This document shows positions 13,704-28,700 of a DNA stretch of 64,000 nucleotides, piece after piece (the stretch's first letter is position 1; each line of letters starts with the position of its first letter). Below the pieces are notes generated by a model that searched no databases, was not told where the DNA came from, and saw only the letters and a program-made list of their open reading frames with translations. A program made the translations under genes and the position numbers. This DNA is from Opisthorchis felineus (Eukaryota; Platyhelminthes; Trematoda; Opisthorchiida; Opisthorchiidae), in NCBI GenBank assembly GCA_004794785.1, contig SJOL01007639.1, positions 155,316 through 219,315 on the forward strand, written 5' to 3'.

Positions 13704-16700
13704 TAGACTTACCTCAGCATTGGTGTCCTTCAAGCCGAATTCCACGCACTCGCTAAGAACGTCCCTATGCAGCAGAAAAACGAGGTCGTTTGGCGCTTGT
13801 GTAGGATCCGCTACGACGCGAGGATCTATCGCATGCTGTTCAAGTTGGACGGAACCAAGGTAGGTGTAAGTGGAAAAATAGAGACACTCATGAAATAAGC
13901 CATGAGAAACTCATCGGAGGACAAGCGGCTCATATCTCTCGAAAAAGGAAACCAGTGTTTCAGGTATGGAGTAAACGGAAGCTGCTCTCGTGTGCGGAAG
14001 CAGCATGCAACCTTTACAGTATTTGATACTGTTTCACAAAGATTACACCTTCAAAAATTTAACATCATAACTCAGCGGCGCTCCTGAACCAAAGCTATCG
14101 CCTTCAATGCGTAATTGCCCAGTTTTCCGTTCACGTATAGCAACATATAATGCATCATCATCATCAGAGACAGCAACACCAGTGTCGATACTGAGGCTTC
14201 ACTGCCGTACAATCAAAAGGTTTATTTAACACTTAAAGCTTTGAATTGAAAAGAGGCGGAAACAGTGGGTGAAGGAGGAACTTGGTGCTATCTTATCGCA
14301 AGCATTCTGAGGAGCCTACATTTTCAAGCGCTCAGTCAGACGATCTGGAGAGAAACTGACAGTAAGAACGCCACTGACTTCGATTAACCACCATTTCTGC
14401 AGCCAAGAGCAAGGGGGTCACGGTTACTCCAACCTGGAATACGGACCGCACAAGCGACACATAAGCTCTTCGTAATCTCTTCCACACCCTTCTGCTAAGT
14501 TGTGCAATGCAAACTCACTGATCAAGCCGTCGCCTCCAGTACTTGGCTATATCTCCCACACTCCCATTTTCCGCAGCAGCTAGAAACAACGTACCATTGG
14601 TGCTTAGTTTATAGGTGATAGAATGAAACCGAAAACAGAAACATCTCAACTGGACACAACATCGATAGAGCAGACTCTCATTGAGGCACAACAGCAGTGG
14701 ATACACTTGGTCGTGCACGGGGTTGAACCAACGAAGTCTGACATACGATGGGACGGTTTTGCCTCTGCTGCACCAGCGCACGCTGGATGAACCTGAATCA
14801 TCACTTCTAAAAAGCGAAGATGTTCATACTTGGACAAGCACTGGTAATTGGCAAGCGCAACATCGGAATAGAGAATACGGATGTCAGTATATTAAGTAGG
14901 TGATGGAATGAACACCTTGAACCTCGATCACTTCGGTTTTGACCTGGTTGTTTACTCAAAGACGAGGGCTGTCGAGGAAACCTCCAATACCCCAGGCTTT
15001 GGATTATGTGTATATAGAAAACTTTGGACAGGAGAATTTGGCCGGATACGACTGCCCACCGAATTTTTGTAATGGTCAAGTATAGCCCCGAATCTCCACA
15101 TAAACATTTAACAGGAACATACAGTACACTTCAGACATATCAAATCTTTTAGACTGTATAACAAATAAGACTGATAGGAAAAATTAAACCAACCGTATAA
15201 TAGTATAATAGAAACCAAAACATACTGGTACACTTTTTAGCCATTAGTCGGCTCAGTAGTCGCTGCTATCGCCTAGTTACTTCAGCGCGACGACCTGTCT
15301 TTGTATGGTAATGGGACGTTTGTAAACTAATTGCAAAGCGAATCACAAACTCACACAAACTACTTCTTTCAGCTGGGAGTAGGTGGCCTTCCTCACGAGA
15401 TCCAGTGAATGGCTTAACAAGTTGAGCAAGGTTAGTTGACCGAGCCAAAGTGTAGCTGGACCGACAGAACGATTTTTGGTCGAACTGGAAAACGAGTAAA
15501 AATTCGAGCATCAAACATCTTCATTTCACACCCTCAGAACTGGGTAAAGTTGCACTCAGAGTTGCAGTTTCCACATTTCGTTAAACCAATTCACAAGACA
15601 CGGAAGGGGTGAGATGCAAAAATTTTTAAACGTTTTTGGACATAAATTAATTGGAGAATGCAGTACAATTAAGAAAAAATGAACACAATGTTTCTCATAG
15701 ACGGTCTCGGTTCAACTCGTTGATCAGCCATATTGTGAGGTATTGTTACCTCCAATAAACAGGCTGGTATAAACCGCTGACGATCTTCACCGCATATCGT
15801 GACAAGCTGGACAGTTTTTAAGGGAACTCTTCCCGTGTTTCATTCCTTTGGGTCGTTTTAAGTCATGCTGTGCCTCGAAAAACTCAAATTCGTAAAACCA
15901 TCCTGCGCGTACGTGTCTCCTTGTGGAATATCACGAGAAAAGGGGTCCTTCAAAGCATGAGTTATGTTGAACAAGACACTGGCCTGGTGGGTTGCGAGAG
16001 GACGGCTGACAAACATGGATCGCACAGATCAGAAAAATTGCCAATAGATTCCTTGAATTCAGACTACTGAAGTGGGAAACACCATCTAGAGCTTTTATCA
16101 GACATACGTGTAAGCATGCGGAAAAAAGATGCTGAGGCAGGTTTCCCCAACACACTAATTCACATATTGGCAGAAGACCGGCAGGTCACCGAGGAAGTTA
16201 AAGCTACCAAGATAGGATCTCGACCACTACGTCCCTATATGGCCGCCCGAGCATGAAGTTTTTATGGCACGTGGCACATGTACAAAAACGAATCCCACTG
16301 GGGCGATCAGGCCGTTGTTTCTTCAGAGTGTATCCCGTAAAAATATAGTCTGATGGAGGCGGATGTCATAGTAATAACTGCAAAAAACTGAAGTTAAATT
16401 AAGCCTTCATAGGTCATATGTAGAGGTTTTAGCCGAAAAATAAAAACTAAAAAAGCTAAAAATCAGGTCAACCATTCCTTCTCTTGTGCGGGCTGAAGAA
16501 TCTGTCCTCGTTGAGAGGTGACAGTCATGGAGAGTTACTCTACACCAGGCTCGGCTAGTATTCATTGGGTTGGTCTTTGATGCAAATGAGCATTCGTGGA
16601 GGAACTGTTGCAAAGTACTCCATGTTGTGATCTGGAATAAGGAATCAAAGTTGGTTACAGTGTTGTCTCTCGAGAGAGAGCAATTTTCATGGATTCCAAA

Positions 16701-19700
16701 TTATTCCTTAAACTAGGGGGTTCCCTTGCGGGAAGGATGACCAGTTAGAACCGTATCGCATACGTTCTCACTGGGGTTATGAAAGTTCACTTGTATCCGG
16801 GTGCTTGTGGCAGCTTTCGCGAGGGGGGTAGAAATAAATGCTCCATATATCCAGTGCCGTCGCTTCCATACTTCACACATACTGGCGTAACATGGTGAAC
16901 CCACGTTGCCAGCTCCCGTTAGCTGGGCCACTAGTAACCTGTATTTACTTCATCGAGTTCAGCTTGGATAGCAGCCACTAAACAAAGATAAGATAATCGT
17001 TCAGCTGTAACACCCTTTCGGTGACTAGCTGCCATGCCACCCGGAGGAAGCACGAGGGCTGAGATACTGCCAAGTTGCCCAAGCCTAGACAGGAGAGGTT
17101 GGGATGCAGAGGTCGGGTTCGAACCACGGACCTTCCGGTCAGTAAATTCGCGCCCTAACCACCGAACCACCTCGCCCCCCCCCCCCACTTAGGCTATCAT
17201 ATGTTGCTTCACCCTGTTATCCTACCAGGTTATCTTTAATCGGCATCTAAACTGTGAAATGGCCAAATGAACCTTCTTGTGGACATATTCAAGGCTAAAT
17301 AAATAAATTCACGTCCATTCCGGTCAGGAAGATCACTAACGTAGCGGATGAGTGTGTCAGCCATCTTTATGACATCAATCCTTATGGTCAACTAATAGAT
17401 TTGATTCAGAAGCATAGAGCATTTCCATTGTGGTGTCCCCCTACGGCGTATAGGACGACGTATTGAAAAGTATTATAAACCTCGCAAAACTTAGAAAATG
17501 CCGTCTGGGGTCGCAACACTACATAAATAAGACTAAAGGCGGTCTGTTCCAGATACAGCATTGCTATCAAAATGAAAGAAATCACGAAGAGATATGGGAC
17601 ACATTATCGCTTCGCATGACTCACAGGTCGTTAAGAAAGCGAACAAACCCAGAAGCGAATTGGTTGGAGCCAACGATTCCAAGAGAATCGACACCAGCAA
17701 TAGCAAGATTCAATGTGGATTCGGAAAGCTAGAAAGCATAGAAAGAAAGTAAGACTGTTGACAACCTTCAGCAGTAAACTGCACATGTCCTGGTGTAAAT
17801 ACGGTCACGTTGTTTTGATGCATCCGATGTAATCATGTATAAAAGTGAGCATGTGCCAACGGGAAAATCACCTAAAATTCTTCCCATCAAAACGAATTTC
17901 CGAAACCTGGAAGCCCCTGATCCTCCTAGATTGGGCACATCTACTGAATAAACATGTGCAAAGCAGTCAGTCGTGCTTGATACTACACGTACGAAAACAT
18001 GAATATTAGACCCAGCCGAAAATATGTACTCACTCATCGTTATCTGAAGCCGACACACCGAAGTATAATCCGGTTATACTGTTATTTGTTATAATGACGC
18101 ACTCGCCTAGCAGGTCCCGCAGAACTCCACAATCCCCGCTGTCACGTCTTCCCCCCTCGGTGTACGACATCGGGAACCCAAAGCTACACCCCTATGCTCC
18201 ACACACAGGATAGGTCAGTGAATTTTACAGCGGCACGTTGCAGCACATCTGAATTGATTTCACTTGTAACAGCATTGTAACACTTCTCACCCGTGAGAGC
18301 CACAGATGTATTGTATTGAAAAACAAAGATACACCTCTGTGAATCAGCTGTATTTGCTCTAGGGAATGCAGTTTGAGCATTTTCGCACTACCCCCAATGA
18401 GTAATTTGTTGGCCCCTTTGGACAGTTTATATTACCAACCATGTAATAACTTCTCATGAAATCTTAATTTACTATTTTACTTCAGTTTACGGCAACTTCC
18501 ACCGGAGACGGGTGAATCGGCTCAAAGAATATCCCGGATCTCTACTGTCCGTGCATTACGAACAGCAGCAAGGTCTGAGCACGCTATCCAGTTTCTGTTC
18601 CACTGTTTCGTCCCGCAGACCACCTGCAGACCAAGTAGTTCAACGTCGACCTTAAATGTAGAGAGCCAGGTTTTCAACTGTCCTCCAGTGCGATAGCCCC
18701 CACCTTGATCAGTGTAGTGGCAACAGGGGAACTTTGAATAGTTTGAAGTCTGAAGAGGTTGCTGGATCAATTCGGAGAGGCATAAAACGTTATAACAACA
18801 GTCTATGACACTAATACTGTATATTTTGTTATTCCAACGTATTTTGAATATTCTCCTTAATCACCAGTGATCCAATAATTCGAGTCTTCGAAGACCGACA
18901 GTTCGGAAGTCAGGCTTCACAGGCGTATGTGACTAGGAACCGGACAGTCGCAGTGTACACACGGAACTCCGTTCGAAGACCGATTTCCTAGCGTTTTGGT
19001 AGAGTGGTATGGAGCTGTATGAACGTCTTCCTGGCGTTGTCGATGCGAACGTCGATCTCTTGCCGTGCCTGACCATTTGAGAGCACAATGGAGCCCAAAC
19101 TACTTGAAAACACTGACTAGGTTATGATCTCTCGGTAAACACTAGGCGAGTTGGACTAAACAACCAGGCTTGTGGTGAAGAATTCCACTTTATTTGGATT
19201 TATTTACAGTCGAACCAAGGAAGCATAGTGGCCGATAAGGCCAAGGATAGGCTTCATTTCTGTAGGATCTTTATGCAGTAGGATGATATCATCAACGTAA
19301 TGAAGGTCCGTGATTCAATTGGTAGGGCTTATTGGTATTTCAGGGAGGCCTCTGAGGGGGTGCAACACTACACAACCAATCGCGACACTGAGAAATATTG
19401 ACGAAAACGAGCAACATTGCCAAACATCGGAATTTCAGGTAACTGACGTAATCTCTTTCCTGTGAAATCGAGTGCAGGCTTTTGTACGTGAGCAGTAGGC
19501 TCTGGTGAGATTCAGTAGCTTATCTGACAGGCCATCAGCCTACAAAACAGGCCAGACTGTGTTGACAGAGTCAAGTGCTGTAGAGAAGTCAAGGAAGCAA
19601 ACGGTGGTTGGTTGCTGGAACTTGTATTGGTGTTCCGAAACACGGCGTAGCGTGAATATTTGGTCAATGAAACCTCTTCCTGCACGGAAGCCTCCATGAT

Positions 19701-22700
19701 TCGGTCTGACGGCGCAGTAGTAGCATGGTAAATATTTTGGCTGTGAGAGCTATCAGACTGGTAGTTCTCACAAACCGTTCTGTCACCTTTCTGGGTGCCG
19801 GTATCGAGGTACCCCAATATACCTGGAACACTTTGGCTTGATATTGCGCAGAAAAGCTTGTGGATAGGTTCGAGGGCTGCCGTTAAGCGGACCTTGTGGA
19901 TTTCCGCCTGGATACCATCTTCGCCTGAAGATTTTGTGTTCTTTAATAGCTTGCTTACCTCGGCTAGTTCACCTTGGCTATGGACGTCGGAAATGACAGT
20001 GTATGGTGTGAGGACTGTGGGTTCCGTGCCTGACAGTTGGTGGCTGGATGAGCGATTGAGTAGCTAGCTAAAGTGCTCAGATCATCTCCCCAGCTGTGTC
20101 CGTTATTAGTTGACCATCAGCACCTCGAAGATTACTTTGCTGTATTTTTTTACCTGGATGACTTTACCTCCGAGGGATCAGCCACCAACATTCGCAAATG
20201 TCTGCATGCTAAATGCCATCACTGACCAGTAATCCATACGATCGGGTGGCCTCTCGAAGTTGCGGAAAGTGGACGCGTTGGCAATGTGAACCTGCTAGCT
20301 TACTGAGAGAGATGGATGGTCATTCGGTGGGTCCTATCTTTGTTGCGTCGACATGTAAATCCAATTTTCGACGCAGCGGCCCATTGTATGGGCCTCTTTA
20401 GACGGACCCAGGACTCTTCGACGGAGCAGGCATGCAATGTTAACTTAGTGGTCAAAGAGGCTGTGGCTTCCCAACCTAAGCAGAGTATGGACATGCTAGC
20501 AGTCTATATCCAGTGCGCTCCTGATTTTGAGGGACGATAAGGGAGATCCAGCTTGCATATTTGCCACAACGACGACCGAGTCAGCCTCGGGAGCCCTGCC
20601 TACCGGGGACCCTATAGCATGAACGGAGATTCACATCTGGAACATATTCATGGAGCAATACAGGGATTTAACGCATCAGCGACATCCCAAGCGCCATAAG
20701 ATGAGATCCTCGTAAGCCGTAGTGAGTTAGGTTAACATATTGAGCGGGTAGCCACCGTTCAACTTCTGTCCAAGATGGTATCTTCAGAGGGTATACCAGA
20801 ACTATCCTGATACACCTCTGTCGGAACGAAAGGCGAAGCGAATTGTTTTCATTGCTAACTACGCCTATCAAACATAGAGGGAAGAACTCCGAGCCCGTCG
20901 TTTGGCAGATACCCCATGAGGGTCACGGAAAATTTGACAAAAATCTTTTGTTGTCTATAATTAGTCATACTTCCTAACGAAAGCACGTAAGGACTAAGCG
21001 AGATCACTAAGTTATAAATGCCATATGTATGTGTGAAGTTGGCAACCGCGTGATGCTGAGGTTAAGGGTATTGGGCAATCGATGCTAGCACCTCCCCTTG
21101 ATCAACCCCAATCGGGACGAATTGCACACTGGATTGTTTTTTTGACAATAACCAAACGGCAAACTATAAGCCTGAATACTGGATAAATTTCGTAGTGATG
21201 AATTTGAATTTTGACGAAACAATTCGTGCTCAGTGTCCTGCGTTTGGTAGCCTTCTACATAAATGCGGATGCCGGAAAAACAGAACCACAAACGAATAAA
21301 CACTATAACCAGATGGGCGGCTGACACACTCAATTAATTGAAACAGTCCTAGAACCGGATGAAAGATTACCCATTCACAATCACTGGGAAAAAAAACTAA
21401 ATTCGTAGTATGTGGTTATTTAAAAGAGCAAGGTAAGAACGAAAAGAACCAAACTTGATTACATGAACATCTGCGCAATCAACACCAAGTCAAAATTTGC
21501 ACAAATCTGGTCCCCGGTTGTTACTCCTCGGTGCTACTCCTCGGTACACGAGAAATCAATGAATCCGTTCTAGCCCACCGCTGAAGATAGTCACCTTACC
21601 GTTTAGAAAACAAAGCCCCGACACCGATCCAAACTCACGTGAGTTCACGCTCAACCCCCACTCCAACCTATTTCTCACTTCATTGCATAGAACGATGAAG
21701 TGTGTCACGGACAAGCAAATTCATAATTTTCGACCCCTCCTGACATGGATTGGGTACTCCGTCTGCCGATCAATATTGTAACATACTGATGTTTAAAAAA
21801 ACTGTTGCGAATTGCCTGCTTTACTTTATCTTCTCAACCAATGCAACTGATGATCAACAGAATGACAGTGCTAAGAACTCGTCAACAGTGAAAAATTGGC
21901 GTCGACGACCTTGTTAAAGCCGCATCGTAACTGCGGTAACAAATCGACTACACTAGAGAACAAAGATACTCACCAATGTTACATCGCCATTCTCGTCATA
22001 CTGCTTCATTCGTTCGAGGAAACCGATCAAACTTGTCATTGATAGCTCAACACGGTTCAACAAATTCCAGGTAGTTACGATAGGTGAATTGAACAACACG
22101 ACATAGGCTGGTAGCCCCTGGTCAGCCGATTCGGTCGGCGACCGACCTGTTCGGAGTAACAGAGCTGAGTCAAGCAACACCAGTGCCATTTGGGTACGCA
22201 GTTCCGTTGGAAGAACAGAAAGTGCCTGATTTCATGGAAAGATAATATTCTGAATGCAATTATACACATGTACCTAAAGGATAAGAAGCGTTGACGATGA
22301 CCGTGCACATTGTCTTTTTATAATCCGAAGAAATGTAAATTGGCCTTCGACCATTAACATACATATGGAGGCGTGTTGGGAAACTGAGCTAGGGAGTTGC
22401 TGTGCACTTTACATAACGACCTAGCTAAAGGTTTGCCACTACCTTGTCATGCCATACAAATGGCAGCTAACTTATAGTTGTTCATACACACTAGACCAAG
22501 TCCAACATTCGATTCTGTCGGTCGTTCCAATCGGCTCTGTAGGCACCCGCCTAGATGCCATTTCGTTCAAGTAATTACGGTATTGCCTCAGCACAGTTCT
22601 CGGTCTGACCCACCCAGTGTATTAAATACACAAAAACCGGTCAAAAACGCATGTACAGTGTGTTATACTTAGAGCGTACGCAAAGGTTGTATTCTGGAAG

Positions 22701-25700
22701 TTTGAACGCCTTCTGGATGCGACATTCGTAACTGATAGTGAAATCTAACTGGCTGTTGGGTTCAAATTTTCGACCAATCAGAGCACACCTGATGTTGGAC
22801 TGGAAGGTCACCCGATCTTCTGGCCAATCAAGTGCGAACTAGGCTTACTGACCGCTGCGGTGCCTAATTGTGAGCGGCAAGGCGGTTGTGGCATAAGACC
22901 ACGCCTGAAAGGAACCTAATAACTCTTCCAATTGATGGTATTTTATTCACTCCGTGTGAATTGACACGGAGTGAATAAAATACCGCCTAGAAAAGCCACT
23001 GTGCGACGGGCACATAAATGCGATGATTCGACAGACCTCCATTCACCGCAGACGATCCTAGAACTTACATATAGAAACCTACACTGCACAGGTCCTGAGT
23101 CACGATACACCGTAATGAGCCATTACCGAGAACACCAAAGCCCTGAGCATCTATAGAGTGCATAGTTAAGTAAGACGGAGTCCAAGGAAGAATTACAAAA
23201 CGAATAATCGAAAAACATCGTTCGATTTCAAGCAATTATCAGAACACAAAGCCATCATTCCGTTTCAAAGAAGGCGAACTATTCTGTCAGATAATGGGGA
23301 TTAGCGTATTGAACAAATTATCTGTGAAGCTGAGTGACAGAAATCCCTGATTCAACTAAAATGTGGTGGTGTGCATACAGAGTATAAGAACTGCACTGAA
23401 TTGCACCTAAATTGCACTGGATGGGAAATGGGGACATTTTTTCCGCGTCCAACTCACCGTTTCAGGAGTGAATAGGGTGGTGATCAGATTGAACATATGT
23501 CCAAAAACGGATAGATAAATATGCCTCTCGTAAGCATAGGGAATTGCGTTGCTGGAAACCAACTGAATCAACTCTGATGCGCTCCACGAAGTAGACATGC
23601 CATCTTGTTGACACCAAGTAGATGACAGCGTGGACAGCAGAGGGCCCCAGGGTTCCAAAAAGGTAGTAAAGTTACCAGGCTATATAAGAGTAAAGTATTC
23701 GAGGAAAATTGGTATAATTAAAAGCAACAAAATTACCAATAAACCTGAAATACTATGAAGGTATGTGACTTTCAGTTAAAAGCTGGGCCGACAATAGCAA
23801 AACAGTCTCACAAGTTCTATCAAAGGGTAGGTCCAGAAAATGCAACAATACTTTTCTCGCAGAAGCAAGATAGAATAGGTGAATTAGGATCCGTATTCAA
23901 ATAAAAGATAAAGACACCAAACAGGCTAGCATGGAAGGGGCAGCACCAAAAGAGAGATATAGATATTATTTCTACTCCTCGGGACAAAACAGACATACAT
24001 GTACGGGGTTCATCATCATCCACTGGGATAAAAGAGCAACAGTTTTTGTCAGGTCTACTTTGCATAGATTTTACGATCTTTCGCAACCTTGCGCCGATGA
24101 AACTAACCTCCACCTTGATTCCTTGATGTTTATTATAAGTTCGAAATATCGCGTTATCTTCCATCACGATTATGTTTAAGACATTTGCTATAGGTTTAGA
24201 GCAATGAATCTGACAGCTGGTCTGGTGCATCGCCGAAACTCTCACCAACTGGATTGAGTAAATGCATGTTTTTGCCACAGTTTCATTTGGACATCCAATT
24301 ATGGTCGACTCAAGGTCTTAAGGTTTTGGCGTCCAAATACCCCATCAACCTAAACTATGACGCAATCTGCAACACAAATATTTCACAGGTACACTCCTGC
24401 CTTGTGTTCTTTGTTAGTTCATTTAACTCAGTCGTCCTTCTGTACACCACAGTGACGTTGATGAATATGTGTACAGTAGTCTCCTCAACGAGGAACTTCC
24501 AGAAGAAAGGAAAAGTCATAGGAAGCATTTCACAACGGATTTCAATCGGATTTCCTACCCCCGGATACAGGTGTGTTGCCAACTAACCGATTTTACACTT
24601 CGAAACCAAAACCTTACCATCTATAAAAACTCAGAAGAACCCAGAGGTTGCAAGGTTTACACAGGGATCTTGAACGACGTAAGTCGTGTGGCCCAAACCA
24701 ACACATTGGTGGTTGGAAAACTGATTAAACTAGGTCCATACTGGTTTCAAAATCGAAGCAAGGAACACTGTCACCACAAGATGAGCACCGAGCTCATTCT
24801 CAAATTGAAATAAACGAAGTCAAGCTAGAATTCCTCTTTCGCCATTCAATACGGGTGCCGACATCACCATCACCATCATTGACAGCAACCCCGTGAGGAC
24901 ACTAGTGCGTAACTTGAATCAAAAGGGAAAATGAGACGGTGCGATGTCAGCTTACCACAGAAACACCTCCAAATATTCACCCAGAAAACTTAGGTAAAAA
25001 CAGATACCGCGAACGCCGCTGATATCGGTTTGGTACCGTATCTCGTAACGTCCACAGCTACGCAAGAGGAGGATTATGCGACTGCTAAACTGGAAGGCGA
25101 ACAGTCCCGCAGCATCCGGACTTCTCATGACCTTCTCCATTCCCTACTGCCACCTCCCTGGTTTGGGCCATTGTGCATGCATCATTTAGTGATCTTAATA
25201 AATGGTAACTCGACGGTTAGTGCAACAATGATATAGCCAACTCAAGGCAGATTTCAGATTCACGCGTTGTTTGCCATTGTTCGGTCGGACCCTACTGATG
25301 GAGCTTTTCTGACAGAAACAAGCAAGACGACATGCATCATTGGAACTATGAGCTTGAAGCTACCCAAGCCTGTGATGGAAGCCGACATTTGAGTGGCCAT
25401 ATAAGATTTTTGTTTCCTGTCAACACTCACTTCATACTTTAAGGTAGCACTGCTCATATCAATGCGGAGTTGTTTAATAAGGACTCTGATAAGGGAGACT
25501 TGAGAAATGATATAGGAACAACCAAGAAATGAGGTCAGGATATTCAGCTCAACTCACTAAATATCTCAAGTCTGTTTTGCGGCAAAGTTTCTGATGGATA
25601 CTAAATAAGTTCAATATTTACACAAGCAGACGAACTCAGTCGAATATAATTGAAGATTTTGTCGGAAAGTTACTTATTAAAGTTGACTAAAATTCCCTGA

Positions 25701-28700
25701 GGTTGTCCTCGAGTTCGCACACCTAACGGAGAGCCTAACTCCTAGGAGTCGAATGCACCTTTCTCAGTGGCGGCCTCTCCTGAGGGGGAATACTGTACTT
25801 TTTTTGGAAAACCAGCACCATACAGAAGTACTGAGGAGCAGTGTTAGTGAAGTGTGCTTTCCGTAAACGGATACGTCTCCCAGGAACGAACTAACTCGAA
25901 AATTCACCAAATTCTACCAGTACGACCAGTCTGACACCACTGGGTCCAAAGCCTACGGTGCAGGAAAGCCACGATGGCACTTAACAGTGACAGTTAGTGC
26001 AAGACTCAGTATTAACGTACCAAATCACAGGGGTTGACTAGGTCATGTGCTGGTGGATTACGACGCGTCATCCAACTGGTACAAGAATCTGCTGGGTCAG
26101 AGGAAGTGAAGACTGATCCTGTCTGCCTTTTCATACGATTAAGTGGCGCAATGCTAGTTAACATCAAATCGACTGCTACACGCATCAGACAAAGCAGCTC
26201 AGCTTCCAGTTGGTATTTGACTTCGGTTACCCCGAAACTCCGATGTATCGAATGGTTCACAGCTGATTGACTCGGAGTTGGAACTGTCAAACGCTGGGTG
26301 ACTAGGTAGTGCAGCGCATTGCCTACAACAACCAGCATGTCCAGACAGAACGAAAAGAGTGGGTATCCACATGGTCTATCACAATCTACGGTGTGTGGTG
26401 TTATGCCGTTGGAATAACATGATGCAAACAGAGTTTGGCGGTTGGATAAATTCCTCACGACGTGATCGGTCGACGATAGAAGGTCTGCGCTGTTCGTGGA
26501 AATCGTATGTCCGTCCACTGACCTGGTGTTTACATCAGTAAGGGAAAGAAAAAGCTACTTGAGCATCCAGTAGGTGAATAATATTAACTCAAATTAAAAG
26601 AGGAAGTCTCCCTGCTTCCTGTCAATTTATAAAAAATAACTGATCGCAGTGGACAGTGAATAGCCACCATAAACAAGGTGCCAACATCAAGTAATGGGAG
26701 ACCCAGCTGCCGTTTTGTGAGCCTGCAGTGTGCATCCACTCTGAGACCCACGCACAAAACCAAATAAAGAAAGGCAAACTACGACGAACTGGCAGGAGCG
26801 ATATACTCCGTAAAAATTATGTAGCTAGGTCCCCAAAAGCTCAGTCACACGAGTATTTCCACTCTTACTGAGGCTCGCCAGGTGGTCGTAGAAGGATCGG
26901 TCAAGTAGCCACTCGGTTAGCAACTACAAACCGCTAACATCAAAACGGTTAGATCACCGCCTGTGCAGCTAGCTAATCTGATCCGGAAGGGATGGATTCA
27001 AAAGAGTCTATACTTCAGACTGCATTGTGTGCACTTAGGTTCGTATTCAGTACCGCACAAGGTGTGGTTTGTTGTAGCCGGACGCCGACACTACCGGATG
27101 ATATGGCTACCCAAGAATGTTCCACAAAAGCGCAAAGGCTGCACAATCGATTTGATTTGGCAGGTAACATTTACTTGCTCGGTCAATGGTGTGCTGATCG
27201 TATTACCATCTCTTTTGTCCTTAGCTTTTGGTTCACGTCGTAGCTTGCACAGTATACGTGTAGTGAGCACCTCCGCTTCTGTATTCTCCCGCCTAGTCTG
27301 CTCGCCGAAAGCAGCAGGAGGCAGACGACTGTAGCGTCCACTTCAGCGGTCATAATACACAAGATACTTTTCAACAGCACAGTGCCAAGATTCTTTACCG
27401 TTTATCAGAGTGGCCACTTGTAAAGGATCTAGGCAGCCCTAAAATTTAACGTAACGATATGTTTCCGCTGTCTATCCGAACCAATTTGAAGACGCACATT
27501 AAAGGAATAAACGTGAACAATCTTCACCACGCCCGCCACTTACATTTGCCCCGGAATCTGGTTGTTCAAAGGCTCCAGCGTACCAACGTATCCAAGACCT
27601 GAAACAACGGAGAAAATTATAGCGAAGTATTTTAGTTTTGCCCGGGAAGAAAACTTCAACAGGACTGCTAAAACCAACCAACTAAAACTCGTAACGCATT
27701 GGTTAATTTTTCAGGTGTGCTTGTGAAATTCCAAGAACTTCTTGAACGAACAGTCAGCATCACCCATCTTTTGTCCGACATACTACCTTCAGCTCCTGAA
27801 CAGTCAAGGAGCTAAAATGGTACAGAAGTGTCGAGAGTACTGTGTTGATTGTGTCGTTCCTAAAGTTACGTAGAACGGTGGACCACAGTTAGAAAGAACT
27901 TCGCAAAATTGCTAACCGTACAAAGCTGAAGTGTGAAAATGCTATTGACATTTCGCTGACTGAAAATTTCTCGGGTACATGTGGTAAACCTTGAGCTGAT
28001 TTTAAAAAAGCCACCAAGGCGGCCCATGGACTTTCATCCTCTCCTGAATCTTGAAAGCGATTTAGCTTACTTATCGTACTCTCAAGAGCGAGTGAGCCAA
28101 TTTCAAGCATATCTTAGCGCATATCCTAAAAATGGGAGAAATTCGGTATCCTTGTTGGTGTCAATCACCAACGCCTTCACACATCCACCAAGATAGATTG
28201 TTGCCAATCGGAACTCAACAACGGGAGAAGAGAGGTAACATAAACCACTGAAACAGCGAGCGAGCAGAGTAAACGATTGAATTCATTGTTTTTCTATGTG
28301 ACGTTTGACCTCGGTAGCCAGAACGTAGTGCTGATTAACCCAGTTATTGGAGCGTTTCAACTAACCTTATTACAAACAAAGATTTCCAATTATTAAACAT
28401 CAACATAGCAAAAAAAAACGCGTCTCAAAACAACCAGTCGGAAAACAGTTCACTAGATTTACAGCTTTATTTTCGTGCAGCGTTTCCGTCATTACTCGAA
28501 GCGAAATACTGGAATGAGGCCACCAAAACAGGCCAGTGTACTATTCGCAGTAAAGTGTACGAAGGCTGAAACGCGGACGAAAGCGTGCTGCACGTGTGTA
28601 CGGGAGTTTGAACACACACCTAGTGGTTCATTTCGCCAAGATTCTTGAGCACCAGACAGCCCGTACTTTTAAATTACGAGCCTTGAAACACATCACAGTC

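Noticed and set aside
14515..14781. A minus-strand hydrophobic frame ([19 protein letters not shown]), possible rotatin exon
   Set aside because: No convincing splice pair was found, and neighbouring exons already join in phase without it.
24254..24813. Two overlapping plus-strand frames of 110 and 114 codons
   Set aside because: They have no motifs, are antisense within a rotatin intron, and no splice or promoter signals support them.
24952..25140. A minus-strand frame ([19 protein letters not shown]) with a good donor, possible extra rotatin exon
   Set aside because: Its acceptor region is purine-rich and its exit phase does not fit the next certain exon at 23679. It remains possible but unsupported.
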